Below are positions 9,111-17,112 of a stretch of 64,000 nt of DNA, one piece after another. The translations under genes and the position numbers were made by a program. Within the stretch, counting starts at the first letter, position 1. Each line of letters begins with the position of its first letter. This DNA is from Hymenobacter sp. BT730 (GTDB lineage: Bacteria; Bacteroidota; Bacteroidia; Cytophagales; Hymenobacteraceae). The notes below the pieces were generated by a model that saw only the letters and a program-made list of their open reading frames with translations, was not told the origin of the DNA and did not search any database. The stretch spans positions 62,001 to 126,000 of the forward strand of contig NZ_JAUOFB010000002.1 in NCBI RefSeq assembly GCF_030542105.1, in the 5' to 3' direction.

Positions 9111-9141
9111 TTTGTACATTAAATGTATGTACATATATTTG
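9111..9141 (+). promoter_or_regulatory. Bacteroidota promoter of the marR-type gene
   Basis: A -33 TTTG (9111-9114) and a -7 TATATTTG (9134-9141) are separated by 19 bp, a full match to the Bacteroidota consensus. The start codon follows about 30 bp later. Confidence 0.75.
9113..9133. promoter_or_regulatory. Candidate MarR operator between -33 and -7 boxes
   Basis: The perfect palindrome TACATT-A-AATGTA (9115-9127) nests with a second pair TGTACAT (9113-9119) / ATGTACA (9127-9133). Both fill the promoter spacer, where a bound regulator would block RNA polymerase. This fits autorepression by the MarR protein encoded just downstream. The inference is from position and symmetry. Confidence 0.6.
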
Positions 9142-9172
9142 CAACGAATTCCTGATGACACTTACTTGCTGT

Positions 9173-9622
9173 ATGAAAATCGAAGATGAAATCCAGCAAC
9201 GCACTTTCCAGAGTGAGTACCACAAGATGCATATCAACCTGGTGTTTACAGCAAACTGGCTACAGTTCCGGCAAAGTGCGGCCTTCAAGGAGTTTGACCT
9301 CACGCTGCCCCAGTTTAATGTGCTGCGCATTCTGCGGGGGCAGCACCCCAAGCCGGCCACAGTCAACCTGCTTATTGAGCGTATGCTGGATAAAACCAGC
9401 AATGCCTCACGCATTGTAGACAAGCTGGAAGCCAAAGGGCTGGTTACCCGCACCGTGTGCCCCAGCAACCGGCGGGCCGTGGATATTCTGATTACCAAGG
9501 CAGGGCTGGACTTGCTGCAGCGTATGGATGCCGTTGTCTCGAATCAGACGCTGGGGCTGCAAAACCTCACCGAACAAGAAGCTTCTCAACTGAATGCGCT
9601 GCTGGATAAGCTGCGCGGTTAA
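9173..9622 (+). CDS. MarR-family transcriptional regulator
   Basis: Winged helix-turn-helix regulator of 149 residues, acting as a dimer. The helix-turn-helix region runs from TLPQFNVLRILRG through LLIERMLDKTSNASRIVDKLEAKGLV, and the wing carries the conserved RxVCPSNRRAVDILIT stretch. The likely start is MKIEDEI at 9173; an ATG at 9155 would add six odd residues (MTLTCC). It is the first gene of a probable two-gene unit with the YceI protein, 36 bp downstream, and has a palindromic operator in its own promoter. The ligand is unknown. Confidence 0.9.
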   Translation: MKIEDEIQQRTFQSEYHKMHINLVFTANWLQFRQSAAFKEFDLTLPQFNVLRILRGQHPKPATVNLLIERMLDKTSNASRIVDKLEAKGLVTRTVCPSNRRAVDILITKAGLDLLQRMDAVVSNQTLGLQNLTEQEASQLNALLDKLRG

Positions 9623-9658
9623 TTACTACACTTCTCCTTTTCTTTTTTCCTTTCTGTT

Positions 9659-10321
9659 ATGAAAAAGATTGTTTTGCCCGCATTGCTGGCCTTCACGCTC
9701 CTGGCGGCTCCCGCCTTCGCTCAGTCTCCCGTTGCCAACTCGGCTGGCACCAGCGCTCCTCGTGCTGCCAAAGCCGCTAAAGCTTCTGCTGCGGTATACA
9801 AACTGCAGCCACAGCTGAGCACCCTGGGCTGGTTGGGTAAAAAAGTAGCCGGTCAGCACAATGGCACGGCCCAGTTCCAGCAGGGCGACCTGCTCGTGCG
9901 TGGTAACAAGCTGGTAGGCGGCACCGTGACGGTGGATATGAACTCCATCAAAAACGAAGACCTGACGGATGCAACCTACAACGGCAAGCTCATCGGCCAC
10001 CTGCGTTCCGACGACTTCTTCAGCGTGGAGAAGCACCCTACCGCTACGCTGAAAATTACCAGCCTGGCACCCATTAAGGCTGATGCTCAAGGCAACAACA
10101 TGCGCATCACCGGCGACCTGACCATCAAAGGCATCACCAAGCCTGTTACCTTCCCTGCTAAAGTAGGTGTGAAGAACGGCGTGGCTGCTGCCAGCGGCAC
10201 GGCCATCATCGACCGCACCAACTATGACATCAAGTACGGCTCGACATTATTCGGTGCCGCTGCTGACAAAGCCATTGACAATGAATTTGCGCTGAGCTTT
10301 AACGTCATTGCCAAGAAGTAA
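9659..10321 (+). CDS. YceI-family periplasmic protein
   Basis: Secreted protein of 220 residues with a signal peptide (MKKIVLPALLAFTLLAAPAFA) followed by an Ala/Lys-rich linker, then a lipocalin-like YceI barrel. Typical YceI features are LGWLGKKVAGQHNGTAQFQQG at its start, the GGTVTVDMNSI strand, HLRSDDFFSVEKHPTATLKIT and FTIKG-type GDLTIKGITKPV. YceI proteins bind isoprenoid or other amphiphilic molecules in the periplasm and are often stress-linked. Control by the MarR regulator directly upstream is likely. A strong terminator follows. Confidence 0.93.
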   Translation: MKKIVLPALLAFTLLAAPAFAQSPVANSAGTSAPRAAKAAKASAAVYKLQPQLSTLGWLGKKVAGQHNGTAQFQQGDLLVRGNKLVGGTVTVDMNSIKNEDLTDATYNGKLIGHLRSDDFFSVEKHPTATLKITSLAPIKADAQGNNMRITGDLTIKGITKPVTFPAKVGVKNGVAAASGTAIIDRTNYDIKYGSTLFGAAADKAIDNEFALSFNVIAKK

Positions 10322-10353
10322 GCAGCCCTGCTGCTGCCTTTCGGCAACGATTT

Positions 10354-10389
10354 AAAAAGTCCCGGATACCATGGTGTCCGGGACTTTTT
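10354..10389. terminator. Strong terminator after the YceI gene
   Basis: AAAAAGTCCCGGA (10354-10366) pairs with TCCGGGACTTTTT (10377-10389); the loop can extend the stem through ACC/GGT. It sits between convergent genes and is probably bidirectional. Confidence 0.88.
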
Positions 10390-10408
10390 TGTGGGGTAGG
10401 AGGAGCTT

Positions 10409-10966
10409 TTAATCGGCCAGTGGCAACTCACGCGGGAGCTCAAATTTCAGATTGCGGCTTTTGGTGCGCGCATGCAGTTGGGTCAGGAAATCATCCAGCT
10501 CCGCCTTATACTCCAGCCACAGGTCCTCGTGCAGATTGTTGAGAATTAGCTGCGCCGTACGGGCTGCCAGACGGGCAGAGCCTACATAAAAGCCATTGTA
10601 TGGGCTTTCAAACTGCCCGGTATAATTGTCGAAGATAAGCCGGAGCGTATATAGGTTAAGGTCTACTTCCAGCTTTTTGTCTTTAGTGATACGACGGGCA
10701 CGGGCTACTTCTTTGGTGGCTTTTTGCAGGGCTTTGGTGAGGCTGCGGTTGAGCAGCCGGCCCGTTACGGCCACGTTAAACAGTTCATGAATACGGTCAG
10801 CGGCCTCTTCGTATACAGTATCCAGGGATACTTCAGGCAGCAGTTCAAAGCTCAGTGTGTCATATAGCTCGGCATCCCGGCGCACGGCCCGTAGCAGCAG
10901 GGTTTCTTTCTCTTTATCGGAGAGGCGTTTTAGGGCTTTTTTGAAGTCGGCGGAGGGAACGGGCAT
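10409..10966 (-). CDS. Conserved hypothetical helical protein
   Basis: Cytoplasmic protein of 185 residues starting at the ATG at 10966 (MPVPSADFKK); a GTG further up would add 29 residues of unlikely sequence. It is almost wholly alpha-helical and charged, with a segment LRRAVRRDAELYDTLSFELL and later TGRLLNRSLTKALQKATKEVARARR. It has no enzyme motif. I recognise no family by name. It shares a bidirectional terminator with the YceI gene. Confidence 0.7.
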   Translation of the reverse strand: MPVPSADFKKALKRLSDKEKETLLLRAVRRDAELYDTLSFELLPEVSLDTVYEEAADRIHELFNVAVTGRLLNRSLTKALQKATKEVARARRITKDKKLEVDLNLYTLRLIFDNYTGQFESPYNGFYVGSARLAARTAQLILNNLHEDLWLEYKAELDDFLTQLHARTKSRNLKFELPRELPLAD

Positions 10967-11302
10967 AACGGGAGCTGCCGGGATGAGCAAAACAAAAATG
11001 GTGGCCAGGTTACCGCCTGCCCGGCAAGGAATGCAACTTCCTGCCGGCGGCACCCAGGCGGGAATGGTACTGTGGCAGGCCGGTAAAGGTTTAGCCGCCC
11101 CTATGCGGCGGAGTAGTTATAGGGCTGATGTAGTGCCTGGGGTCGGGGCAAACAAAGCCCACAGGATAAGCTAGGGTTGCTGAAGCCGGCCACTGATTTT
11201 CCTTGATTTTTTGCGAAACGATTCTGCTCGCCAAGGGGTTATAGTACTCTGAATAGCGCCACGCAACGCGCTTTTATGGCCGTTTTTTCGTATTTTTGCC
11301 GC
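10967..11302. other. Intergenic region upstream of clpS
   Basis: This divergent spacer contains no gene or RNA I can recognise. Short open frames are visible but have no coding character. It holds the clpS -7 box at its right edge and presumably the promoter of the leftward hypothetical gene. Confidence 0.6.
11291..11298 (+). promoter_or_regulatory. -7 box for clpS, 4 nt before the ATG
   Basis: TATTTTTG matches TAnnTTTG. Only four bases separate it from the clpS ATG, so transcription should begin at or next to the start codon. No clear -33 TTTG is seen. Confidence 0.55.
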
Positions 11303-11584
11303 ATGAATACCAACCCGCAAATCGATTACGACGAGGACGTACTATTGCTGGAGGAAACCATCGATGTGCGTGACCTTATTGTGTACAACGATGACGTAAA
11401 TACCTTCGACCACGTCATAAAAACCCTCATCGACGTCTGCGGCCACGAGCCTGAGCAAGCTGAGCAATGCACCCTGCTCATTCACTACAAAGGGCAGTGT
11501 ACCGTGAAGCATGGCGCCTTCGAAGAACTGGCTGACATGTGCACCGCTATCCACGACCGGGGCATTTCGGCGGATGTCCTTTAA
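11303..11584 (+). CDS. clpS: ATP-dependent Clp protease adaptor ClpS
   Basis: Adaptor of 93 residues that binds N-degron substrates and hands them to ClpAP. The ClpS core is plain: DLIVYNDDVNTFDHVIKTLID (with the Asn-Asp-Asp stretch that frames the N-degron pocket), CGHEPEQAEQCTLLIHYKGQC, and KHGAFEELADMC. The start is the ATG at 11303; an upstream ATG at 11276 would add nine residues and overlap the promoter. It is followed by a 32-bp perfect dyad repeat and then recR on the same strand. Confidence 0.95.
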   Translation: MNTNPQIDYDEDVLLLEETIDVRDLIVYNDDVNTFDHVIKTLIDVCGHEPEQAEQCTLLIHYKGQCTVKHGAFEELADMCTAIHDRGISADVL

Positions 11585-11674
11585 TTCAGTTACGAGTTGT
11601 CAGTTACCAGTTGCCAGGTTGTTACCAACAGGCCGCGGGCATTGGCAACTGGTAACTGACAACTCGTAACTGAA
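11585..11674. repeat. Dyad element with 32-bp perfect arms between clpS and recR
   Basis: The left arm 11585-11616 and right arm 11643-11674 are exact reverse complements over 32 bp with a 26-nt loop. Inside each arm a 14-bp unit occurs twice with two differences (AGTTACGAGTTGTC then AGTTACCAGTTGCC). There is no T-run, so it does not resemble an ordinary terminator. It starts at the clpS stop codon and ends 5 bp before the recR start. Confidence 0.9.
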
Positions 11675-11679
11675 ACTGA

Positions 11680-12294
11680 ATGGAATTCCCTTCCAAACTG
11701 ATAGAAAATGCCGTGGGCGAGCTGGCGAAGCTGCCCGGTATCGGCAAAAAAACCGCGCTACGGCTGGCTCTTCACTTACTGAAAGCCGAAACCGAGGCCA
11801 CTGCCTCCCTGGCGGAAGCCCTGGCTAAAATGCGCTTCGATATTCGTTACTGCGACACCTGCCATAATATCTCCGACACGGAGAAATGCGGCATCTGCGC
11901 CAACCCGTTGCGCGACCATAGCACCGTTTGCGTGGTGTCCGACATTCGCGACGTTATTGCTATTGAAAATACCGGGCAGTACCAGGGCACGTACCACGTG
12001 CTGGGTGGTGTTATTTCCCCCATTGAAGGTATTGGCCCCAGTGACTTGCAGATTGAGTCCCTGGTAGAGCGTCTCGGCGAGCCGGAATCGGAAGTAAAGG
12101 AGGTTATCCTGGCCATCAGCCCCACAATGGAGGGAGATACTACCGCCTTTTTCCTTTCCCGCAAGCTGCGTGACTTTCCCCAGGTGCATATCAGCACCAT
12201 TGCCCGCGGCGTGCCCATGGGCGGCGAGCTGGAATATGCCGATGAAATTACTTTGGGCCGCTCAATTGTAGAGCGTCAGCGCCAGGCTAAGTAA
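11680..12294 (+). CDS. recR: Recombination protein RecR
   Basis: DNA-binding ring protein that acts with RecO (and RecF) to load RecA onto gapped DNA. At 204 residues it is the normal length. Domains in order: helix-hairpin-helix at [20 protein letters not shown], a four-Cys zinc finger [16 protein letters not shown], and a Toprim domain with [27 protein letters not shown] and the conserved [10 protein letters not shown] segment. The C-terminal Walker-like end is [17 protein letters not shown]. The dyad repeat right upstream may affect its expression. Confidence 0.96.
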   Translation: MEFPSKLIENAVGELAKLPGIGKKTALRLALHLLKAETEATASLAEALAKMRFDIRYCDTCHNISDTEKCGICANPLRDHSTVCVVSDIRDVIAIENTGQYQGTYHVLGGVISPIEGIGPSDLQIESLVERLGEPESEVKEVILAISPTMEGDTTAFFLSRKLRDFPQVHISTIARGVPMGGELEYADEITLGRSIVERQRQAK

Positions 12295-12349
12295 TTACAA
12301 TAGGGAAGGAGCACTTTTCCTCGGCCCACCTTCATACACTGATTCCTTT

Positions 12350-12386
12350 AAACCCCTTGACACACTCTCAGAGCGTCAAGGGGTTT
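12350..12386 (+). terminator. Terminator after recR
   Basis: AAACCCCTTGAC (12350-12361) pairs with GTCAAGGGGTTT (12375-12386), followed by more T residues. A 12-bp perfect stem. Confidence 0.88.
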
Positions 12387-12511
12387 TTGCATCTGAAGCC
12401 TTCTGATATCTCCTAGGAGGTAAAATGCCTCGTGATGCCTGCCGGACCGGAACCAGACATTGGCAACTCTGCTTACCTTTCGTGGCCGTTCGATCCTGCC
12501 CCGCCGCGCCT

Positions 12512-14488
12512 GTGAAGCTTTCCGTCGTTATCGTCAATTACAATGTCTGCTATTTCCTGGAGCAGGCGCTGTTGTCGGTGCGCAAGGCAGTGGAGAAGCT
12601 AGGGGCGCCGGCAGAGGTATTTGTGGTGGATAACAACTCCGTAGATGGCTCTGTGGCCATGGTACGGGCACGCTTTCCGGAGGTTATTCTCCTGGAAAAC
12701 AAAGACAACCCCGGCTTCAGCAAAGCCAATAACCAGGCACTGCGCCGGGTCTGCGGGCAGTACGTACTGCTGCTGAACCCCGATACCGTGGTGGAAGAAG
12801 ACACCTTCCGCCTGTGCTGCGACTTTATGGATGCACACCCCGAAGCCGGCGGGCTGGGGGTGAAGATGCTGGATGGGCAGGGCAAGTTTCTGCCGGAAAG
12901 CAAGCGCGGACTACCTACTCCTAAAGTTGCCTTTTTCAAGATGTTTGGGTTAGCGCAGCTTTTTCCCCGCTCGCGCACCTTTGGGCGCTACCACCTGGGC
13001 TACCTGGATAAAGACGAAACCCATGCCGTAGAAGTACTAAGCGGGGCCTTTATGCTGATGCGCCAGCGCGCCCTGGACCAAGTGGGGCTGCTGGATGAGG
13101 ATTACTTTATGTATGGCGAGGATATTGACCTCTCGTACCGGCTCACGCGAGGTGGCTGGAAAAACTATTACTTCCCGGGTACCCGCATCATTCATTACAA
13201 AGGCGAAAGCACCAGGCGCACCAGCGTAAACTACGTGTTTGTGTTCTACCGGGCCATGGTCATTTTTGCCCGAAAGCATTTTGCGCCGGGCCGCGCCGGT
13301 ATATTCTCGCTGCTGATAAACCTGGCCATCTGGCTGCGGGCCGGCGCTGCCGTGGCTCGACGCCTGCTCACGCAGGCGGCCCCGGTCCTGCTGGATGCCG
13401 CCCTGATTTACGGGGGGATGTATTTCCTGAAAGTATACTGGGAAAACAACCACAAATATGTGCCCACGCCCTACCCACCACAGTTTATGCTGGTGGCTGT
13501 ACCAGTGTATATAGGGGTGTGGCTCACGGCTGCCTATTTCAGTGGGGCCTACGATAAGCCGGTGCGTATTCTGCGCATTGTGCGCGGTATCTTTCTGGGA
13601 ACGGTTTTAATTTCCGCAGGCTCCAACTTCTTTGATGCCTGGCGCTTTTCTAAAGCCTTGATTATTCTGGGTGGCGCCTGGGCCGTGGCGGCTCTTTTGC
13701 TGCGCCGGTTGCTGACGCACTTTCTGCGCCACCGTAATTTCCATTTGCAGAAAGAGGAGCAGAAAAATATTGCCATTGTGGGCTCGGCGGCGGAAAGCAC
13801 CCGGGTACGCTTTCTGTTGGAAAATGCCGGCGTACGGGCCCGCATTATGGGGTACGTAAGCCCGCTGCCGGTAGCCGCCCAGGAAGTTGCGCCCCCGGAC
13901 CTGCTGGGAGAATTGCGCCAGCTGGAAGATATTATCCGGATTTATGAGGTGGATGAGGTCATTTTCTGTGGCAAAGACTTGTCGGCCAGCCGTATTATGG
14001 CCCTTATGGTGCATCTGCCGCAGCAGCGCCAGCACCCGGTGGGCTATAAAATTCTGCCTGAGGACAGCCAGTACATCATCGGCAGTACCAACAAAGACAG
14101 CCCCGGCGACTACTATACGCTGGAAATTGCCCTGAATCTGTTTCAGCCCCAGCATATTCGCAATAAGCGCGTGCTGGATGTACTAACCAGTTTACTGCTA
14201 CTGCTGGCCTCGCCGCTGGTAGTATGGGTGATGGTGCAAAAGGTGGGCTTCCTGCGCAATTGCCTGCGCGTGCTGGCCGGAAACCGCACCTGGGTGGGGC
14301 TGCACCATGCCGCCGGACCCCGGCGCATGACCCAGGCTATCCTTTCGCCTGCTGATGCGGGCGAAACCACCGCGCCGCTGTCTGAAGCCACCAAAAGGCG
14401 GGTAGAGCTCCTATACGCTCGGGATTATGCCACCAGCACCGACCTGCGTCTGCTGCTGCGCTGCTTCCGCTGGCTGGGGCAGGAGTAG
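12512..14488 (+). CDS. GT2 glycosyltransferase fused to a degenerate polyisoprenyl-phosphate sugar transferase
   Basis: Membrane protein of about 658 residues. The N-terminal 270 residues are a GT2 transferase of the rhamnosyltransferase type: KLSVVIVNYN, FVVDNNSVDGS, LLNPDTVV (nucleotide-metal motif), FMYGEDIDLSYRL. Then follow several membrane helices and a Rossmann-like CoA-binding-3-type domain (NIAIVGSAAESTRVRFLL). The end resembles a WcaJ-type sugar-phosphate transferase (RNKRVLDVLTSLLLLL) but lacks the catalytic QERVG and DELPQ segments, so that activity is probably lost. The start is uncertain. The GTG at 12512 begins at the conserved fold; an ATG at 12425 with an AGGAGG site (12415-12420) would add 29 atypical residues. 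A role in O-antigen or capsule assembly is inferred. Confidence 0.8.
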   Translation: MKLSVVIVNYNVCYFLEQALLSVRKAVEKLGAPAEVFVVDNNSVDGSVAMVRARFPEVILLENKDNPGFSKANNQALRRVCGQYVLLLNPDTVVEEDTFRLCCDFMDAHPEAGGLGVKMLDGQGKFLPESKRGLPTPKVAFFKMFGLAQLFPRSRTFGRYHLGYLDKDETHAVEVLSGAFMLMRQRALDQVGLLDEDYFMYGEDIDLSYRLTRGGWKNYYFPGTRIIHYKGESTRRTSVNYVFVFYRAMVIFARKHFAPGRAGIFSLLINLAIWLRAGAAVARRLLTQAAPVLLDAALIYGGMYFLKVYWENNHKYVPTPYPPQFMLVAVPVYIGVWLTAAYFSGAYDKPVRILRIVRGIFLGTVLISAGSNFFDAWRFSKALIILGGAWAVAALLLRRLLTHFLRHRNFHLQKEEQKNIAIVGSAAESTRVRFLLENAGVRARIMGYVSPLPVAAQEVAPPDLLGELRQLEDIIRIYEVDEVIFCGKDLSASRIMALMVHLPQQRQHPVGYKILPEDSQYIIGSTNKDSPGDYYTLEIALNLFQPQHIRNKRVLDVLTSLLLLLASPLVVWVMVQKVGFLRNCLRVLAGNRTWVGLHHAAGPRRMTQAILSPADAGETTAPLSEATKRRVELLYARDYATSTDLRLLLRCFRWLGQE

Positions 14489-14525
14489 GGCCATTGCTTG
14501 CTGCTACCGAGTCCGTACATTCCCG

Positions 14526-14533
14526 TACTTTTG
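14526..14533 (+). promoter_or_regulatory. -7 box upstream of the aminotransferase gene
   Basis: TACTTTTG matches TAnnTTTG and lies 37 bp before the ATG. No well-spaced -33 TTTG is evident. Confidence 0.5.
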
Positions 14534-14570
14534 ACCCCTGTTTCCCACCCACCCACTTTGCTCTTTTGCT

Positions 14571-15803
14571 ATGTCACCAGCTGTTGACTCGCTTGCTCCC
14601 TCGTCAACCCCCATACTGTCAGACCGCATCAACACGATGCAGGAGTCACAGACTATTGCCATGGCCAAAAAAGGCCGTGAGCTGGCTGCACAGGGCATCG
14701 ATATTATCAGCCTGAGCTTTGGCGAGCCGGATTTTCAGACGCCGCAATACATTAAGGACGCCGCCAAAAAAGCTCTGGACGACGGCTTTACTTTTTATAC
14801 CCCCGTACCCGGCTACCCCGACCTGCGCCAGGCTATCTGCGACAAGCTGCAGCGGGAAAACCACCTGGCCTACAAGCCGGAAAATATTGTAGTAAGCACG
14901 GGAGCCAAACAGGCGCTGGCCAACACTGTGCTCAGCCTGGTAAACCCCGATGACGAAGTCATTGTGTTTGCTCCCTATTGGGTGAGCTATGAGGAGATGG
15001 TGCGACTGGCAGAAGGCACCGCCATTACACTCATGGGCTCCCTAGAAAACGACTTCAAAGTAACTGCGGCTGAGCTGGAAGCAGCCATTACGCCCCGTAC
15101 CAAGCTGATCATGTATTCGTCGCCGTGCAATCCCACGGGGGCGGTATTTTCCCGCGAAGAGCTGGCCGCCATTGCTGCCGTGGTAGCCCGGCATCCTCAG
15201 GTGTATGTGCTGGCTGATGAGATTTACGAGTACATCAACTTTGTAGGCGAGCATGTGAGCCTGGCGCAGTTTGAGGACATAAAGGACCGGGTGATTACCG
15301 TGAATGGTTTCTCGAAAGGCTATGCCATGACGGGCTGGCGCGTGGGTTATCTGGCCGCACGCAAGGAAATTGCCAGTGCCTGCGAGAAAATGCAGAGTCA
15401 GATTACCTCTGGCACCTGTTCCATTGCCCAGCGCGCGGCCCTGGCCGCCCTGCAAGGTGGCCGCACTTCCGCCGACGAAATGGTGGCCGCCTACCGCCGC
15501 CGTCGCGACCTGGTCCTGGAGCTGGTAAAGGATATTCCCGGTTTCCGCACACCCACGCCCAGCGGTGCTTTCTATGTATTTCCGGACGTGAGCGGGTATT
15601 TTGGCAAAACGACGCCCACTGGCAGTGTTATTCAGAATGCCACTGACCTGGCTATGTACATGCTGAATGATGGCCACGTAGCGGCCGTAAGCGGCGACGC
15701 CTTCGGCGCGCCTAACTGCATCCGCTTCAGCACCGCGGCTGCCGATGAAAAGCTGCGGGAAGCCTTCACCCGCATCAAACACAGCCTGGCTAAGCTGGTA
15801 TAA
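14571..15803 (+). CDS. Class I pyridoxal-phosphate aminotransferase (aspartate aminotransferase type)
   Basis: Fold-type I PLP enzyme of 410 residues, most like subgroup Ib aspartate (or aspartate/prephenate) aminotransferases. The PLP-binding Lys249 lies in NGFSKGYAMTGWRVGY. Other family marks are SLSFGEPDFQTP, FYTPVPGYPDLRQAI, VVSTGAKQALAN, SSPCNPTGAVF (the Asn that contacts the PLP ring) and VLADEIYEYI (Asp to the pyridine nitrogen). It would link aspartate and glutamate with oxaloacetate and 2-oxoglutarate in the cytoplasm. It has its own -7 box, and a MITE-like repeat follows the stop codon. Confidence 0.93.
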   Translation: MSPAVDSLAPSSTPILSDRINTMQESQTIAMAKKGRELAAQGIDIISLSFGEPDFQTPQYIKDAAKKALDDGFTFYTPVPGYPDLRQAICDKLQRENHLAYKPENIVVSTGAKQALANTVLSLVNPDDEVIVFAPYWVSYEEMVRLAEGTAITLMGSLENDFKVTAAELEAAITPRTKLIMYSSPCNPTGAVFSREELAAIAAVVARHPQVYVLADEIYEYINFVGEHVSLAQFEDIKDRVITVNGFSKGYAMTGWRVGYLAARKEIASACEKMQSQITSGTCSIAQRAALAALQGGRTSADEMVAAYRRRRDLVLELVKDIPGFRTPTPSGAFYVFPDVSGYFGKTTPTGSVIQNATDLAMYMLNDGHVAAVSGDAFGAPNCIRFSTAAADEKLREAFTRIKHSLAKLV

Positions 15804-15804
15804 A

Positions 15805-15920
15805 CTGTAGCGCGCCGGCTTTACTCCGAGTAGAGCAAGTAGCAGACGTAAGCATACATGGATAGGCTGTGTATCGGAACTTACCTAACAGTTGGGTGAA
15901 GCCGACGCGGCGCGCTACAG
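15805..15920. repeat. 116-bp element with 13-bp inverted ends
   Basis: CTGTAGCGCGCCG (15805-15817) and CGGCGCGCTACAG (15908-15920) are perfect inverted ends. Pairing resumes after a 4-nt insert: GGCTT (15817-15821) with AAGCC (15899-15903). The interior has no coding frame. Size and ends resemble a small non-autonomous element, though no target-site duplication is obvious. It covers most of the gap between the aminotransferase and heptose kinase genes. Confidence 0.7.
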
Positions 15921-15930
15921 CGCTACTTCC

Positions 15931-15938
15931 TACCTTTG
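15931..15938 (+). promoter_or_regulatory. -7 box for the heptose-phosphate kinase gene
   Basis: TACCTTTG is a perfect TAnnTTTG match, 26 bp before the ATG at 15965. The repeat at 15805-15920 ends 10 bp upstream and so supplies the -33 region. Confidence 0.6.
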
Positions 15939-15964
15939 CGGCTTCGTTTCCTGAATCTGACGCA

Positions 15965-16978
15965 ATGCCCGCCTCCGTACCGCCTGCTTCCCTCTCTGAG
16001 TTATTTGAAGCTTTTAACCACCTGACCGTCCTGATTGTGGGCGACGTGATGATGGATGCCTATGTGTGGGGCAAGGCCGGCCGGCTGTCGCCGGAAGCAC
16101 CGGTGCCGGTAGTGAATGTGAGCCGCACCGAGCAGCGCCTGGGTGGAGCTGCCAATGTGGCTCTGAATGTGCAGGCCCTGGGAGCTACGCCGCTGCTGTG
16201 TGCCGTAATAGGCGAGGACCAGGGCGGCAGCCAACTACTGGATTTGCTGCGCGAAAATAACCTGTCGGCGGAAGGAATGGTGCGCAGCAACCACCGGCCC
16301 ACCACCGTTAAGCAACGCATTCTGGCCCACGGCCAGCAACTCCTGCGCATCGACTCGGAGGTAGAGCATAACCTTAATCAGGAGGAAAATACTGCTCTCA
16401 CGGCCCGCTACGCCGCCCTGCTGGACCGTGCCGACGTAGTGATTTTTGAAGATTACGATAAAGGCGTGCTCAGCGAAGCCAGCATTACCCGGTTTATTGA
16501 GCTGGCCCGCGAGCGGGGCATTCCTACCGTTGTCGACCCCAAGAAAAAGAACTTTCTGGCGTACCGATACTGCACGCTGTTCAAGCCCAACCTGAAAGAG
16601 CTGCGCGAAGGGCTGAAACTGGAGTTTGAAGATACTGATGCCGCCCGCCCTCAATTCGAAGCGGCCGTAGACCGTCTGCGCGAGCTGCTACTACCGGAAA
16701 TTGTGCTGGTTACCCTCTCTGAGCGCGGCGTTTTTGTGGAAGACGAAGCTACGCAGCGCACCTACATTCCCGCTCACCTGCGCAGTATTTCCGATGTTTC
16801 CGGCGCCGGCGATACCGTAATTAGTATTGCTGCACTGTGTGTGGCGCTGGGTATGGCCCCGCCCATAACGGCCGCCCTGGCTAACCTGGGCGGCGGGCTG
16901 GTGTGTGAGCAGGTAGGCGTAGTGCCCATTGAAAAAGCACTGCTACTGGCGGAGGCTCAGGAAAACCAAGTGCTATAG
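15965..16978 (+). CDS. D-glycero-beta-D-manno-heptose-7-phosphate kinase-like PfkB kinase (HldE domain I)
   Basis: PfkB/ribokinase-fold kinase of 337 residues that matches the N-terminal (kinase) half of HldE/RfaE. It would phosphorylate heptose-7-phosphate at position 1 on the way to ADP-heptose for lipopolysaccharide. Motifs: LIVGDVMMDAYVWGKAGRLSPEAPVPVV, RLGGAANVALNVQALG, FEDYDKGVLS, VDPKKKNF and the catalytic SDVSGAGDT. The nucleotidyltransferase half is absent, as is common in Bacteroidota where it is a separate gene. The start is the ATG at 15965; an upstream in-frame ATG would read through the repeat. Confidence 0.88.
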   Translation: MPASVPPASLSELFEAFNHLTVLIVGDVMMDAYVWGKAGRLSPEAPVPVVNVSRTEQRLGGAANVALNVQALGATPLLCAVIGEDQGGSQLLDLLRENNLSAEGMVRSNHRPTTVKQRILAHGQQLLRIDSEVEHNLNQEENTALTARYAALLDRADVVIFEDYDKGVLSEASITRFIELARERGIPTVVDPKKKNFLAYRYCTLFKPNLKELREGLKLEFEDTDAARPQFEAAVDRLRELLLPEIVLVTLSERGVFVEDEATQRTYIPAHLRSISDVSGAGDTVISIAALCVALGMAPPITAALANLGGGLVCEQVGVVPIEKALLLAEAQENQVL

Positions 16979-17000
16979 ATGCGCTAAACAGAAAAAATAC

Positions 17001-17092
17001 CATCCTGATGCAGGTAGGCCCTTTTTACGGTAGAGGATTTGTCGTAAAAACGACTTTTGCAACCGCGAAAAGGGCCTTCCTGCATCAGGATG
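17001..17092. repeat. Dyad repeat element, family member 1
   Basis: Arms 17001-17025 and 17068-17092 are reverse complements over 25 bp with one mismatch. The loop has a nested hairpin GTCGT-AAAA-ACGAC (17041-17054). The outer end CATCCTGA is shared with the element at 47547-47650. It lies between the convergent kinase and hemE genes. Confidence 0.85.
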
Positions 17093-17112
17093 ACAAATTG
17101 TTTTTGCAGTAA

